DNA from: Novosphingobium subterraneum
GTDB taxonomy: Bacteria > Pseudomonadota > Alphaproteobacteria > Sphingomonadales > Sphingomonadaceae
Direction of reading: 5' to 3'
NCBI RefSeq assembly: GCF_000807925.1
Contig: NZ_JRVC01000026.1
Span: forward strand, 1-64,000
DNA length: 64,000 bases
The notes under the pieces were generated by a model that saw nothing but the letters and a program-made list of their open reading frames with translations, was not told where the DNA came from and did no database searches. The position numbers and the translations under genes were made by a program. This document shows, piece after piece, positions 34,942-43,619 of the stretch; positions within the stretch are counted from its first letter, which is position 1, and the number at the start of each line of letters is the position of its first letter.

Positions 34942-36343
34942 CAGTCGATTTTTGCATGCGCTGCTGACAGTCGGCCTACTCGCCGTGTCGCAGGCCACGC
35001 AAGCGCAGTGGAGCGCCGCCAACGACGAGGCCAACCGCCAGCGCATGATGGCATCGATGCGGGCGCAAGACGCCGCCAATGATCGCGCTGCAGCCGACCG
35101 GGCCTTCCAGGCCGGGCTGGAGCAGCAGCGTTCGCTGCGCAGCGGCTCGTCCCCCTCGTCTTCCTCGTCCGGATCGGGTGGCATGGGCACGCCGTTGGAC
35201 GGGCTGGCGGCTGCGCTTGGCCGCGGCAATCAGTCAAGCGGGGGACCGCAGTCCGTGGTCGATCGCCGCACGTACATCATCCATCAGCAGGAAACGTCCA
35301 AACAGGTCGTGGCTCGGCTGTTCGCCGAGGCAGAAGGCGGCAATCCCGAAAGTGCGTGGAACCTCGGCCGGCTCTATTACACCGGATATGCCGGCGTCCC
35401 ACGGGACGATGCCCAGGCGCGCCGCTGGTTTGCCACCGCGGGCGAACGCGGCCATGCCGAGGCGCTGGCCAACCTAGGCTATTTTGCGCACGAGGGGATC
35501 GGAGGTCCGCAGGACCCGGCGCTGGCACTTGACGCCACGGCCCGGGCGGCGGCTGTAGGCAGCACTTACGGCGCAGGGCTGAACGGGATCTATCGGCTGA
35601 GCGGCCTGGCCGACGAGCAGCTCGATCCTGTTGCCGTGGCCAACCTGGAGCGAGCAGCCGATGCGGGCGAACTGTTTGCCCAGGCAGCTCTCGGTACCAT
35701 TGTCTACGCACTGGGAGTGGGGACCGCGGAGAACTGGGAACGCGCGGCACACTACGCCCGCCTCGCCGCTGAACAGGGCCACGGTGCATCGATGACCGAA
35801 CTGGCGCGGATGATGTTCGTCGGCCGGGGCGTGGCGCAGGACCAGCGGGGGGCCGTTGCCATGTTCCGTCGTGCGGCCGAAGCCGGCGATCCGGGAGGCA
35901 TGTCCTTCCTTGGGCAACTGTACATGACCGGCCAAGGAGTGCCCAACGACGTAGCAGCGGGCCTCGAATTATTTCGCCGCGCGGCCGATCTGGGCCATCC
36001 CGGAGCGCAGGGCGTCTATGGCCTCTCCCTGATGCTGGGTCAGGGCGTCGCAAAAAACGTCCCCGAAGGTCTGCGTTACATCCGCTTGGGAGCCGCGCGG
36101 AACGATCCGCAAGCCTTGACCGTGCTGGGCAAGATGACCTTCGTCGGCGAAGGCGGCATTACCAGCGATGAGCGGCGAGGGATCGAGCTGCTCCAGGCGG
36201 CCGCGGCTCTGGGCGGCCAGGACGCCATCGAAACTTTAGCCATGGACGAGGTACAGCAGGCCATGCGCCGTCTGGGCATCGCGCAGACGGTGACGCCAAC
36301 GTCCGGACCTAAAGTGCGCATGGTCAGCAAGCCCAAGAGGTGA
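34934..36343 (+). CDS. Secreted Sel1-repeat protein
   Basis: A GTG start at 34934 overlaps the previous gene. The 469 residues begin with a signal peptide (LLTVGLLAVSQATQA), then a Gln/Ala-rich helix and a Ser/Gly linker (about 70-85). At least seven Sel1/TPR-like repeats fill residues about 125-440, with motifs such as AWNLGRLYYTGYAGVPRDDA and MSFLGQLYMTGQGVPNDVAA. Sel1 proteins act as scaffolds for protein contacts, often in envelope signalling or secretion. It is probably periplasmic. The partner is likely the small secreted protein before it. Confidence 0.9.
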   Translation: MASSRFLHALLTVGLLAVSQATQAQWSAANDEANRQRMMASMRAQDAANDRAAADRAFQAGLEQQRSLRSGSSPSSSSSGSGGMGTPLDGLAAALGRGNQSSGGPQSVVDRRTYIIHQQETSKQVVARLFAEAEGGNPESAWNLGRLYYTGYAGVPRDDAQARRWFATAGERGHAEALANLGYFAHEGIGGPQDPALALDATARAAAVGSTYGAGLNGIYRLSGLADEQLDPVAVANLERAADAGELFAQAALGTIVYALGVGTAENWERAAHYARLAAEQGHGASMTELARMMFVGRGVAQDQRGAVAMFRRAAEAGDPGGMSFLGQLYMTGQGVPNDVAAGLELFRRAADLGHPGAQGVYGLSLMLGQGVAKNVPEGLRYIRLGAARNDPQALTVLGKMTFVGEGGITSDERRGIELLQAAAALGGQDAIETLAMDEVQQAMRRLGIAQTVTPTSGPKVRMVSKPKR

Positions 36344-36413
36344 CGAACCGATTAGTTGACAATATGGCTGCGGGGGCATCACCCACCCCAAAAACAGACG
36401 CGTGTTTAAGGCG

Positions 36414-37410
36414 ATGACGAATTCAATGGTCTTAGGCGTACCGGGAAGGGTTGTGTTCGCAGGCCTCTGGCTTGCCCTGACCCCGGTCTGCGTTCTTTCG
36501 CAAGAACCCCCCACCCGGCCTCGTTTGGTATGTTCTGGACGAACTGAACCATACCGGCTTCGATATCGAGGACCCCACCAACCGTCCCATCCCGTTGTCG
36601 GAACCGCCTGCCGGGGTGCTCCTGCCAGTTGACGTCAGCCGGGACGGGGTCGTGGACTGGCTGATTCGCTGGCCGGAAGACCAGCGGCTCTGCGGAACCG
36701 GAGGTTGTCGTCTCAGCCTGTACGTCAGCGACGACAATCGCTACCTGCGCGTGTTCGACCGTCAGGCTTGGGATCCGGACATCCGAACAGTCGGCGACGA
36801 GATCCGACTGGAGGCTTCGTTTCACCACCTGAACTGCTTGCCCCCCCGGGAAGTTTGTCGCCTCGCCTGGGCCTGGGACCCGACAACCCGCAGCCTTTCC
36901 GAGCGCCCGAGTTCCGATGGCGAAGCTGTCGTAAGCGGCTTTGGCGAGGGGACCGTGGATCTCGGCGAGGTCGATGGAAGACCGAAGTTGCCGGATGATA
37001 TTCCGGCGGCTGTCTTTGACAGGTATCTCGCCGGGCGTCGCGCCTGTGGCAACCCGGATGACGCCGATGCATTCACCGTCTCCTACCCAGCCGTCGCTTC
37101 GACACCGGATTTGAACGGCGACGGCCAGCGGGACTGGGTTATCGAGGCTCCCAGCTTCTGCGCGGAGCAGGCGGCTGCCGATTATGGCTACGAAGTCTGG
37201 ATCTCCGACGAGACGGACGGTGCTTCCCGCGCTTTCGTCGCGGCGCCCGGTCGCTGGCCGGCATTTCAGGTAGAACGCACTCCTGCAGGGATGCTCGACG
37301 CTCGGCCCTGTCTTACTGGCGTGATCTGCGAAACCATCCCCCTCGAATGGAACCGCGCCGCCCGCGTATTCAGGCCGGCCTCATCGGAGAGCTTGTCGTC
37401 CCGCCCTTGA
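36414..37410 (+). pseudogene. Secreted protein gene with a frameshift in a C6 run
   Basis: From the ATG at 36414 a signal peptide (VVFAGLWLALTPVCVLSQ) is read in one frame. The protein-like sequence then continues in another frame (LVWYVLDELNHTGFDIEDP onward), which has no start of its own before 36595. The switch falls at the run of six C at 36507-36512; removing one C joins SQEP to PPGLVWYVLDEL. The joined product would have about 330 residues, with paired Cys (CGTGGC, CLTGVIC) and acidic loops with NGDG-type calcium motifs. The gene is broken, phase-variable or a sequence error. Confidence 0.65.
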
Positions 37411-37472
37411 CGCCTGTGAAACATGGTTACAGCCGCCCTCGGCGGTCCCGGAGCCGCAGCGTGGAGTGATTT

Positions 37473-37919
37473 ATGATTCCGGCGGTAGTCCTTGCGACGA
37501 CCCTCCTGATTTCCCCCGGGCTGCAGTCGGCGCCGCTTGACGAGCGGGTATACGTTCTCAGCCAGGATGACCGCTGGGGAGCTTATCTCTCGGCGCCAGA
37601 CCAGACCGCGTCGAACGGCAAAACGGCTTGGTCATGGTCTGTCTGGTTGACGCTGGACAGTTCCCTGCTGATCGACGCCTTTCTCAATGAGTATGATTGC
37701 GATAGGTCGCAATTCCGGAGGCTTCGGCAGGAGCGCTTTCGGGAGGGCGACCTATTCGACACGCGGGACTCTGAAGCAGGGATCCGGTCCCCACACTGGC
37801 TCGAGATGGAGGGCCTGGTAATGGAAGAGGTCTGTCGAGATACCTACCTCACCCTGTCCCAGGCGGAAAACTTTCCCGCTGCTGCGGATGAATTGACCTC
37901 CGGACGTACTTCATCATGA
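37473..37919 (+). CDS. Secreted protein of unknown function (148 aa)
   Basis: A signal peptide (IPAVVLATTLLISPGLQSA) leads a 148-residue protein rich in aromatic and acidic residues (AWSWSVWLTLD, FLNEYDCDRSQFRRLRQERF) with two Cys in the mature part. No family is recognised. Its stop overlaps the ATG of the next gene (ATGA). It is one of several small exported proteins in a row on this strand. Confidence 0.7.
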   Translation: MIPAVVLATTLLISPGLQSAPLDERVYVLSQDDRWGAYLSAPDQTASNGKTAWSWSVWLTLDSSLLIDAFLNEYDCDRSQFRRLRQERFREGDLFDTRDSEAGIRSPHWLEMEGLVMEEVCRDTYLTLSQAENFPAAADELTSGRTSS

Positions 37920-38128
37920 AGTGTTTGCTCGGAATACTGTCCGTCATTATCGGACTGGAAGGTTTTTGGTCGGCGCTCCGGAACAGGCACCTGCGCGATA
38001 AGTCGGGATGGATATACGTCCGAGCGGAAAGACAGCCCCTCTACTTCTGGGTGATGACAGGGGTGTTTGCCTTGATGGTCGTGACGGGCGGTTTTCTCCT
38101 GTACTTGGCCATAACGGAAATCTGGTGA
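37916..38128 (+). CDS. Small membrane protein, two helices (70 aa)
   Basis: The 70 residues hold two hydrophobic segments (CLLGILSVIIGLEGFW near the start and YFWVMTGVFALMVVTGGFLLYLA near the end) around a basic loop. It starts at an ATGA overlap with the preceding secreted-protein gene and so is co-translated with it. No function is recognised. Confidence 0.6.
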   Translation: MKCLLGILSVIIGLEGFWSALRNRHLRDKSGWIYVRAERQPLYFWVMTGVFALMVVTGGFLLYLAITEIW

Positions 38129-38148
38129 TTGTTTGGGAGGGTGCCGTC

Positions 38149-38396
38149 AGTCAAGTCGAGCAAATCGTCGCAGGTTGGATAACCTTCATGCGTAGGCAGC
38201 GGCATCAGCCAGGCCGATAGCGCGCTGTAACCCGCAGATAAAAACAGGCGCAGTGAATTCCAACTGTGCCGCCACACACCTCTGGCCCGTCTTCGGCATC
38301 GAGGATCAGGAAATCGGCCTAGGCGCGGTGGAGGTAGTAGCCCAGCAAAAGCCCCATCTGGCCGCCGCCGATAATGACAATGTCCTGGGTCTCCAT
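38149..38396 (-). pseudogene. Flavin monooxygenase, N-terminal pseudogene
   Basis: The minus strand from ATG 38396 reads METQDIVIIGGGQMGLLLGY, a FAD-binding GxGxxG start. A TAG then interrupts the frame in place of a residue after YYLHRA, and ADFLILDAEDGPE follows. A frameshift leads to WRHSWNSLRLF and YPTCDDLLDL, which match the next conserved blocks of NAD(P)/FAD flavoprotein monooxygenases. The sequence stops matching near 38149. It is a decayed, truncated gene. Confidence 0.75.
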
Positions 38397-38501
38397 GCCC
38401 TTAGAGGCCGTTTCGACAGGGGTTGAGCGGCCGAGGTTCATGTGATTCCGGGAGTTTGCAGACATCTCGGAGGCAGGCCCGACGTGATCGGCTACTGCCA
38501 G

Positions 38502-39329
38502 TCAAGCATAAGGTCCCTCGCGTTGCCAATAGGTCATGACCACCTTTTCGCCTTGAACAACGGGCAGTCCAGCATGAAGGCTGGCGGGATCTCGGCGGCC
38601 CGTTACGTCCACGTTGCGGAAAATCACCGCTGATCCAGGCTGAGGACACACGGCGATCCCGCAAGACGGAAAAGCGGTGCCGCCGCCCCCTTCCGGGCTT
38701 TGCAGATAGACCAGCACCGTATTCACCCGCTGCCCGCCACGCGCGGTGTGAACTGCGCCGCCCGCGCCACCAGGAAATGAATCGAAGTGCGCCCGGTATT
38801 CCTGCCCCTCACGATAGTGCAGGATCTGCAGACCCTCGCCATTGGCAACGGGCCAGTTGGTGAGCGCCGCCAGCCGGTGTTCGAGCCGGTCGATTAGGGC
38901 GGTTTCAGCGCGCTTCAACATAACACCTGAGCTGGTCCGTTCCGGATGGGGTAAATTCTCGCCGCTGACCTCATCCACAACCGTGGAGGGACGCAGACCC
39001 CGATCGTGGGCAAAAGCGAGCAACTCGGCACATTCGACCGATGACAACACGTTTTCGCAAAGAGCAACGGCAGGGCTGGCCAGGCGCAGGGTCACTTTCA
39101 TCTCGCGTCCCTCGCACCAGATCATCCCCGTGTCCGGGACAACTGGCAGAGCCACGACCGGCGCCGTCAGGCTGGGAAATACCTGCGCGATGCCAGAAGC
39201 AAGGGCTGCGCGTGCATCCGCCTCATTCCATCCGGCGGCAATCATCCGGACTTGCATGTCCGCCGGAACGCAGCCAGCGGAGAGGTTGCTGGTGATCCAT
39301 TCCTGCCAGCTTGGCTCAGATCCTTGCAT
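38502..39329 (-). CDS. 2-oxoglutarate/Fe(II) oxygenase, prolyl 4-hydroxylase-like
   Basis: The 275-residue protein has the double-stranded helix motifs of prolyl 4-hydroxylases: iron ligands in YRAHFDSF (His and Asp) and SLHAGLPV (His), and GEKVVMTYW with the Lys that binds 2-oxoglutarate. The core begins near residue 90 (LCENVLSSVECAELLAFA), and an N-terminal extension of about 80 residues precedes it. Such enzymes hydroxylate proline in peptides or small molecules. It lies downstream of the autotransporter on the same strand, so the autotransporter's Pro-rich linkers are possible substrates; this is inference. Confidence 0.88.
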   Translation of the reverse strand: MQGSEPSWQEWITSNLSAGCVPADMQVRMIAAGWNEADARAALASGIAQVFPSLTAPVVALPVVPDTGMIWCEGREMKVTLRLASPAVALCENVLSSVECAELLAFAHDRGLRPSTVVDEVSGENLPHPERTSSGVMLKRAETALIDRLEHRLAALTNWPVANGEGLQILHYREGQEYRAHFDSFPGGAGGAVHTARGGQRVNTVLVYLQSPEGGGGTAFPSCGIAVCPQPGSAVIFRNVDVTGRRDPASLHAGLPVVQGEKVVMTYWQREGPYA

Positions 39330-39397
39330 CTCCTCCCTTTCGATCGGACTGGTTCCTGCGCGCTAGGCGTATAGCCCCGCGCGCAGGAACAGCCGGT

Positions 39398-42300
39398 TCA
39401 AAACCCGAAATGGAGCGAGGCGCTCACCGAGAACGGATTGCCTCCGGCGTTGCCCACGGTCTTGTGAGCCGAGAGAGAGAGCACGCCATTGCGTCCGATC
39501 CGCTGGTCGATGTCCGCGCCCAGGCGGGCATGGTCGCGGTCCACCGCATAAATGCCGCCCGTGCCACCCATGCCCGTGCCGATGATCTGGAATGCCGGAC
39601 CGCCGTCGAACCGGTCGAAGCGGTGGATATATTCCCCGCGCAGACGCAGCGTCGTTGGCTCGGCCAGGGTGAAGCGACCGGTCAGGCCAAGGCGCCCTTC
39701 CGAAGCCTCGTCAACCGAGCGGCCGACAGTGACCGGGAAGCCGCCGCCAGTTTCAGTATAGCCATCAACCGTCACCTGGCTCCAGGAATAGCTGATCGTC
39801 GGGGTCAGTCCGAAGCTGTCGCTTCCCATCATGTCGAACCAGTCAAGCCGAGCGCGCAGGGCAATCCCGCGGGCATCGGTAGAGCCGGTGCTGGTGTCGG
39901 TGTTTGCACCATTGAGGTAGTTCCGACGCAGGTTGACGTTCCAGTCACCATAGATCGCCGTCGCGCTCAGCACGGCACCGCTCTGGCCGAGCCGCAGGTC
40001 GGCCTCGGCCACGCCGTGCCAGCCTTCCAATTTCTGCTTGCCGCCGAGCGTCAGGTCGGAATCCGACCGGTCATAGCCGATCCCCGCCCCCAGCCGCAGC
40101 GGGCCGGCATCGACGCAGGCGCCAGCTTCGGCCAACACGGAGTCGGTGTCGTTGCGGCCATCGCGGCGATAGTCCAGCACGCTCCACGCGCAGCCGCGGC
40201 CCGGCTGTACATAGTCGGTCAGGATGCGGTGATGTGCACCCCACATCATCAGCCCGAGGCCACCTTGCAGCGCGCGGTTGGGCGCCGCCTGCATCACTGT
40301 TGCGCTGAAATCGTCCAGACCGATGACGCCCGTGCCCGGTGTCGGCGTCGGTGTCGGCGTCGGAGTGGGCGTCGGAGTCGGCGTCGGGGTCGGGGTCGGG
40401 GTCGGAGCGGGTGATCCGGCTGCGACTCTCGCCAGATAGGCCTGGCTGGTGCCGTTGATGTCCCCCTGCCCAATCACCATCGTTCCGTCAGCGCTCACAT
40501 CGGCGGCACTGGTATAGGTATTCGCGCCATTGTTCGCACCCGCAGCGGCGAGCCAATCGGCGATCGACTGGGCGCCAGCGGACGTCCAGCGGACTGCCGA
40601 GTCGGTGAAACCCGCAGACGAAGTGCCGACGGTGACCGTGCCATCGGCGCTGACAGCGTTAGCGACCGATCTCGTCTCTCCGGGCAGGGACGCAAGCGCG
40701 ACCATCCCGCCTGCCTGAGTCCATCGGAATGCGACGAAACCGGTAGGAGCGGTGGAGCTTCCGACGATGACCGATCCATCTGCGGAAATGTCGTTGCCCG
40801 AGGAACTGAACGATTCGCCGTAGCGGCCGATCGCACCCAGTGACACCATTTGGCCGGCTTGGGTCCAGCGGAAGGCCGAAAACTCGCCGTCAAAGCCGCC
40901 TCCCGAAGCCTCTCCGGTGACGACCGATCCATCCGACGAGACCGCCCGCGCCAGCGAATAGGTGAATCCGCTCGACGTGATCGCCCTGGCGCGACCGCCG
41001 TCGATCCAGATCGCCGCGCGCGTGCTTGCGCTGGCGCTGGAATCCGGAGAGCTGAAGCCCACCGCCACGCGCCCATCCGCCGAAACGCCGAGCGCCTGGA
41101 CGTTGACCGCGCCGTCGAAGCCCGGCAGCCTGACCGAGGTACCCGTGCCATCGACATTGCGGAACAGGAAGGCGGCAGTGCTATGGGAGGTGGCAGCATA
41201 GGATCCGACTGCGACCGTTCCGTCGTTGGAAAGCCCGCTTATCGTCATCTGGTTGGTTGAAAAACCGTCTGGCAGAGGAACTCTGTAACGGCCCGAGCCA
41301 GTTATGATGAACCCGTCCGAAGTCCCGATAGCGCGTCCATCTCCGGAAATGCTGTTGTAATGGACATTGCCGCCGCCCGGACCACCCGGAAGCAGATTAT
41401 CGCCAGTGACCGAGGGAACGACCATCGCAAAGGGAGCCGGGACGGGGGTGTTGACACTCACCGGTCCTGGCGTCGGCGCAGGGGTGGGCGTCGGCGTTGG
41501 GCTCGGGGCAGGCGTTGGCGTCGGAGCGGGTGTTGGCGTCGGAGTAGGTGCGGCCCCGGCTACGCGGGCAATATAGCCTTGCTTATGTCCGTTGATGATA
41601 CCGTAGCCCGCGACGACATTGCCATCGTCACTGACTCCCAATGCCTCCTGGTACATGTTCGTGCCGTTGGCCACGCCATTGGCGGCAAGCCATGCCGCAA
41701 CCGTTTGCGCATTTCCGCTGGTCCAGCGCACGGCATGGGATTCGTTGACCACGAAGGTGCCGATAGTCTGTCCGGGAACGATTGCCTCGCCTACGATCAC
41801 GCTGCCGTCGGCATTCACGCCAGTGGCAACGGATGCGAGCTGGTTTGTCAGCTTTGGCAGGGCGACCATGCCGCCCGCCTCGGTCCACTTGATGGCAATC
41901 AGGTTGTCGTCTTTGTACAGATCGTTGCCCATGACGCCGCCCTGCTGCGACGAGCCCACGATCGTTCCGCCATCGGCTGAAATGCCGTTCGCGAGGCTGG
42001 TCGCGAGGGCGGCGGAATGGCTGGCAAGAACGCCCAGTTCGACAAATCCGCTGGCGCGGGTCCAGCGCAGAGCCTGGACATTGGGGCCAACCGGAGTGGC
42101 GCCCGAATATTGCTGGCCCCGCCCACCGATGGCGGCGATTGCCGAGCCGTCTCGTGAGATGCCGGTAATCTCGGCGTTGAAGGTCAGGCCATTCTGCACG
42201 GGGTTGCTCGTACCGACTTGCAGCAGTTGTTCGGGGGCGGCGGTGCCCGTCCACAGGATCGGGATGTTGAAGCCCGATATGCTTGCCAGACCACCGATCA

Positions 42301-42808
42301 CATTGCCGTCACCGCTGACCGCAACCGCCCTGTAGTTTCCCGCGCCGGTGGGTTGGGCCAGGATTGTGGGCGTGCCGTCCAGCCACTTTACGCCAACCAT
42401 GCCGCTGAAATTCGTGCGCGCGGTCGGCTTGGCCTCCCCGACGATCACCGAGGCATCGTCGGAAATACCGGCCGGCGTGAAGTGAAGGTAACCCGTGGGC
42501 GCCGTCAGGACGGTGGCACCAGTTGGGGTGAAGACCCAGGCCTCGCTTACCGGCAGATTGTTGACCAGCTTGTTGTGAAAACCGATGACCGTCGTTCCGT
42601 CTCCGGAGATGTCCACGAACTCCACGGTATTGCTGTCGCCGTTCGACCCGTTTTCGGCCGAATCCGGACTGCCGGGAATCTGCTCTGAGCCAATCACCTG
42701 TCCGAACGCAGGCGCAGGCAAACCCGCCAGCAGGGCAACAGACCCCAGCGTACCAACAATTGCGGTTGTGGTTTTCAAGAGAGCATTGCTCCCAAACTTG
42801 CCGGTCAT
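39398..42808 (-). CDS. Autotransporter with two beta-propeller-like repeat domains
   Basis: The ATG at 42808 (MTGKFGSNALLK) follows GGAGG with 11-base spacing and gives 1136 residues; the frame is open to 42859. A signal peptide ends near AFG. Two passenger domains of HAF-type repeats (many copies of ISxDGxxVxG) span about 40-450 and 490-825. Each is followed by a Pro-Thr-rich linker. The C-terminal 250 residues form an autotransporter barrel (LGAGIGYDRSDSDL, LRLRGEYIHRFD, final HFGF). It should display the repeats at the surface. A 7-2-7 palindrome lies 83 bp upstream. Confidence 0.9.
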   Translation of the reverse strand: MTGKFGSNALLKTTTAIVGTLGSVALLAGLPAPAFGQVIGSEQIPGSPDSAENGSNGDSNTVEFVDISGDGTTVIGFHNKLVNNLPVSEAWVFTPTGATVLTAPTGYLHFTPAGISDDASVIVGEAKPTARTNFSGMVGVKWLDGTPTILAQPTGAGNYRAVAVSGDGNVIGGLASISGFNIPILWTGTAAPEQLLQVGTSNPVQNGLTFNAEITGISRDGSAIAAIGGRGQQYSGATPVGPNVQALRWTRASGFVELGVLASHSAALATSLANGISADGGTIVGSSQQGGVMGNDLYKDDNLIAIKWTEAGGMVALPKLTNQLASVATGVNADGSVIVGEAIVPGQTIGTFVVNESHAVRWTSGNAQTVAAWLAANGVANGTNMYQEALGVSDDGNVVAGYGIINGHKQGYIARVAGAAPTPTPTPAPTPTPAPSPTPTPTPAPTPGPVSVNTPVPAPFAMVVPSVTGDNLLPGGPGGGNVHYNSISGDGRAIGTSDGFIITGSGRYRVPLPDGFSTNQMTISGLSNDGTVAVGSYAATSHSTAAFLFRNVDGTGTSVRLPGFDGAVNVQALGVSADGRVAVGFSSPDSSASASTRAAIWIDGGRARAITSSGFTYSLARAVSSDGSVVTGEASGGGFDGEFSAFRWTQAGQMVSLGAIGRYGESFSSSGNDISADGSVIVGSSTAPTGFVAFRWTQAGGMVALASLPGETRSVANAVSADGTVTVGTSSAGFTDSAVRWTSAGAQSIADWLAAAGANNGANTYTSAADVSADGTMVIGQGDINGTSQAYLARVAAGSPAPTPTPTPTPTPTPTPTPTPTPTPGTGVIGLDDFSATVMQAAPNRALQGGLGLMMWGAHHRILTDYVQPGRGCAWSVLDYRRDGRNDTDSVLAEAGACVDAGPLRLGAGIGYDRSDSDLTLGGKQKLEGWHGVAEADLRLGQSGAVLSATAIYGDWNVNLRRNYLNGANTDTSTGSTDARGIALRARLDWFDMMGSDSFGLTPTISYSWSQVTVDGYTETGGGFPVTVGRSVDEASEGRLGLTGRFTLAEPTTLRLRGEYIHRFDRFDGGPAFQIIGTGMGGTGGIYAVDRDHARLGADIDQRIGRNGVLSLSAHKTVGNAGGNPFSVSASLHFGF
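40336..40410. repeat. Hexamer-based repeat coding the second Pro-Thr linker
   Basis: Degenerate tandem GTCGGC/GTCGGT/GTCGGG units encode a Pro-Thr run in the autotransporter. Copy changes by 6 bases keep the reading frame, so linker length could vary. Confidence 0.85.
41466..41552. repeat. Hexamer-based repeat coding the first Pro-Thr/Ala linker
   Basis: A second, more degenerate tract of the same type separates the first repeat domain from the second, coding Pro-Thr-Pro-Ala units. Confidence 0.8.
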
Positions 42809-42891
42809 CTCTGAAAGTGCCTCCGTTGAGCGCCCGCGCGTGCAGTGCCGCGAGTACATTTGCGCCTAACTGGTCTTTGAGAGAGGATACA

Positions 42892-42907
42892 CCCCCTGTT
42901 CAGGGGG
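42892..42907. promoter_or_regulatory. Palindrome, candidate operator (site A)
   Basis: CCCCCTG-TT-CAGGGGG is a perfect 7-2-7 inverted repeat 83 bp upstream of the autotransporter start. The layout equals that of the sites at 34391, 45834 and 45866. Confidence 0.65.
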
Positions 42908-42965
42908 ACTAACGCGGCGGACGCAATTCACGCAAAAGAAACAACACTTCCAATCCCCGGCACAG

Positions 42966-43619
42966 TCATTTGTCGGCTTTTCCGCCATAAGACAGGCCAA
43001 GTTGGGCCGCATGCCAAGACGCTTCAGCCCGGCTGGAAATCCCCAGCTTGCGGTAGATCACCTTGATATAGCCCGAGACGGTATTCTCGCTGAGCATGAG
43101 CTGCGCGGCGACTTCGGCATTGCGCATGCCGCGTCCGATAAGGGTCAGCACTTCCAATTCGCGCGACGTCAGGTTTCCGGTTTCGCCTGCTGCCGGCCCG
43201 GTCCGCCGAAAATGCTCCATGATCCGCCGGGCAATAGAGGGAGAAAGCGCGGGCACCCCTTCCTTGATCTGCTGCAATTGGCGGATGATGCCTTCGCGTA
43301 TCTGCTCCTTCAGCAGATAGCCGGAGGCGCCAGCCGAAAGCGCGCCGACGATAGAGCTGTCATCGGCCATCGCTGTGGTGACGATGCAGATAGTATCGGG
43401 AGAATTCACCCGTAGCCGGCGCAGCACATCCAGCCCCGATCCGTCGGGCAGGCGCAGGTCGATCAAGGCCAGGTCAAACACGTGCTGGTCCATTGCGGCC
43501 AGCGCATCGCGCACGGTGGAGGTACCCGTAACCCCGCAGCCCGGAAACGCCTCGACCGCGATCGCGCCCAGCCACTGCAGCGTTTCCGATACATCTTCGA
43601 GGATCAGCACGGATTTCAC
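42966..43619 (-). CDS. LuxR/NarL-type response regulator
   Basis: The 217-residue protein has a receiver domain with an acidic pocket at ED (residues 8-9), phosphoacceptor Asp54 (LALIDLRLPDGSG) and the conserved Lys in GYLLKEQ. The C-terminal HTH has LTSRELEVLTLIGRGMRNAEVA and SENTVSGYIKVIYRKL. Its ATG overlaps the stop of the membrane kinase (ATGA), so the two form a two-component pair. The palindromes before the autotransporter and the kinase are natural candidates for its binding sites. Confidence 0.92.
   Translation of the reverse strand: MKSVLILEDVSETLQWLGAIAVEAFPGCGVTGTSTVRDALAAMDQHVFDLALIDLRLPDGSGLDVLRRLRVNSPDTICIVTTAMADDSSIVGALSAGASGYLLKEQIREGIIRQLQQIKEGVPALSPSIARRIMEHFRRTGPAAGETGNLTSRELEVLTLIGRGMRNAEVAAQLMLSENTVSGYIKVIYRKLGISSRAEASWHAAQLGLSYGGKADK

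Noticed and set aside
40336..41552. Repeats in the autotransporter as a CRISPR array.
   Set aside because: The units are degenerate hexamers without spacers and encode Pro-Thr linkers in frame.
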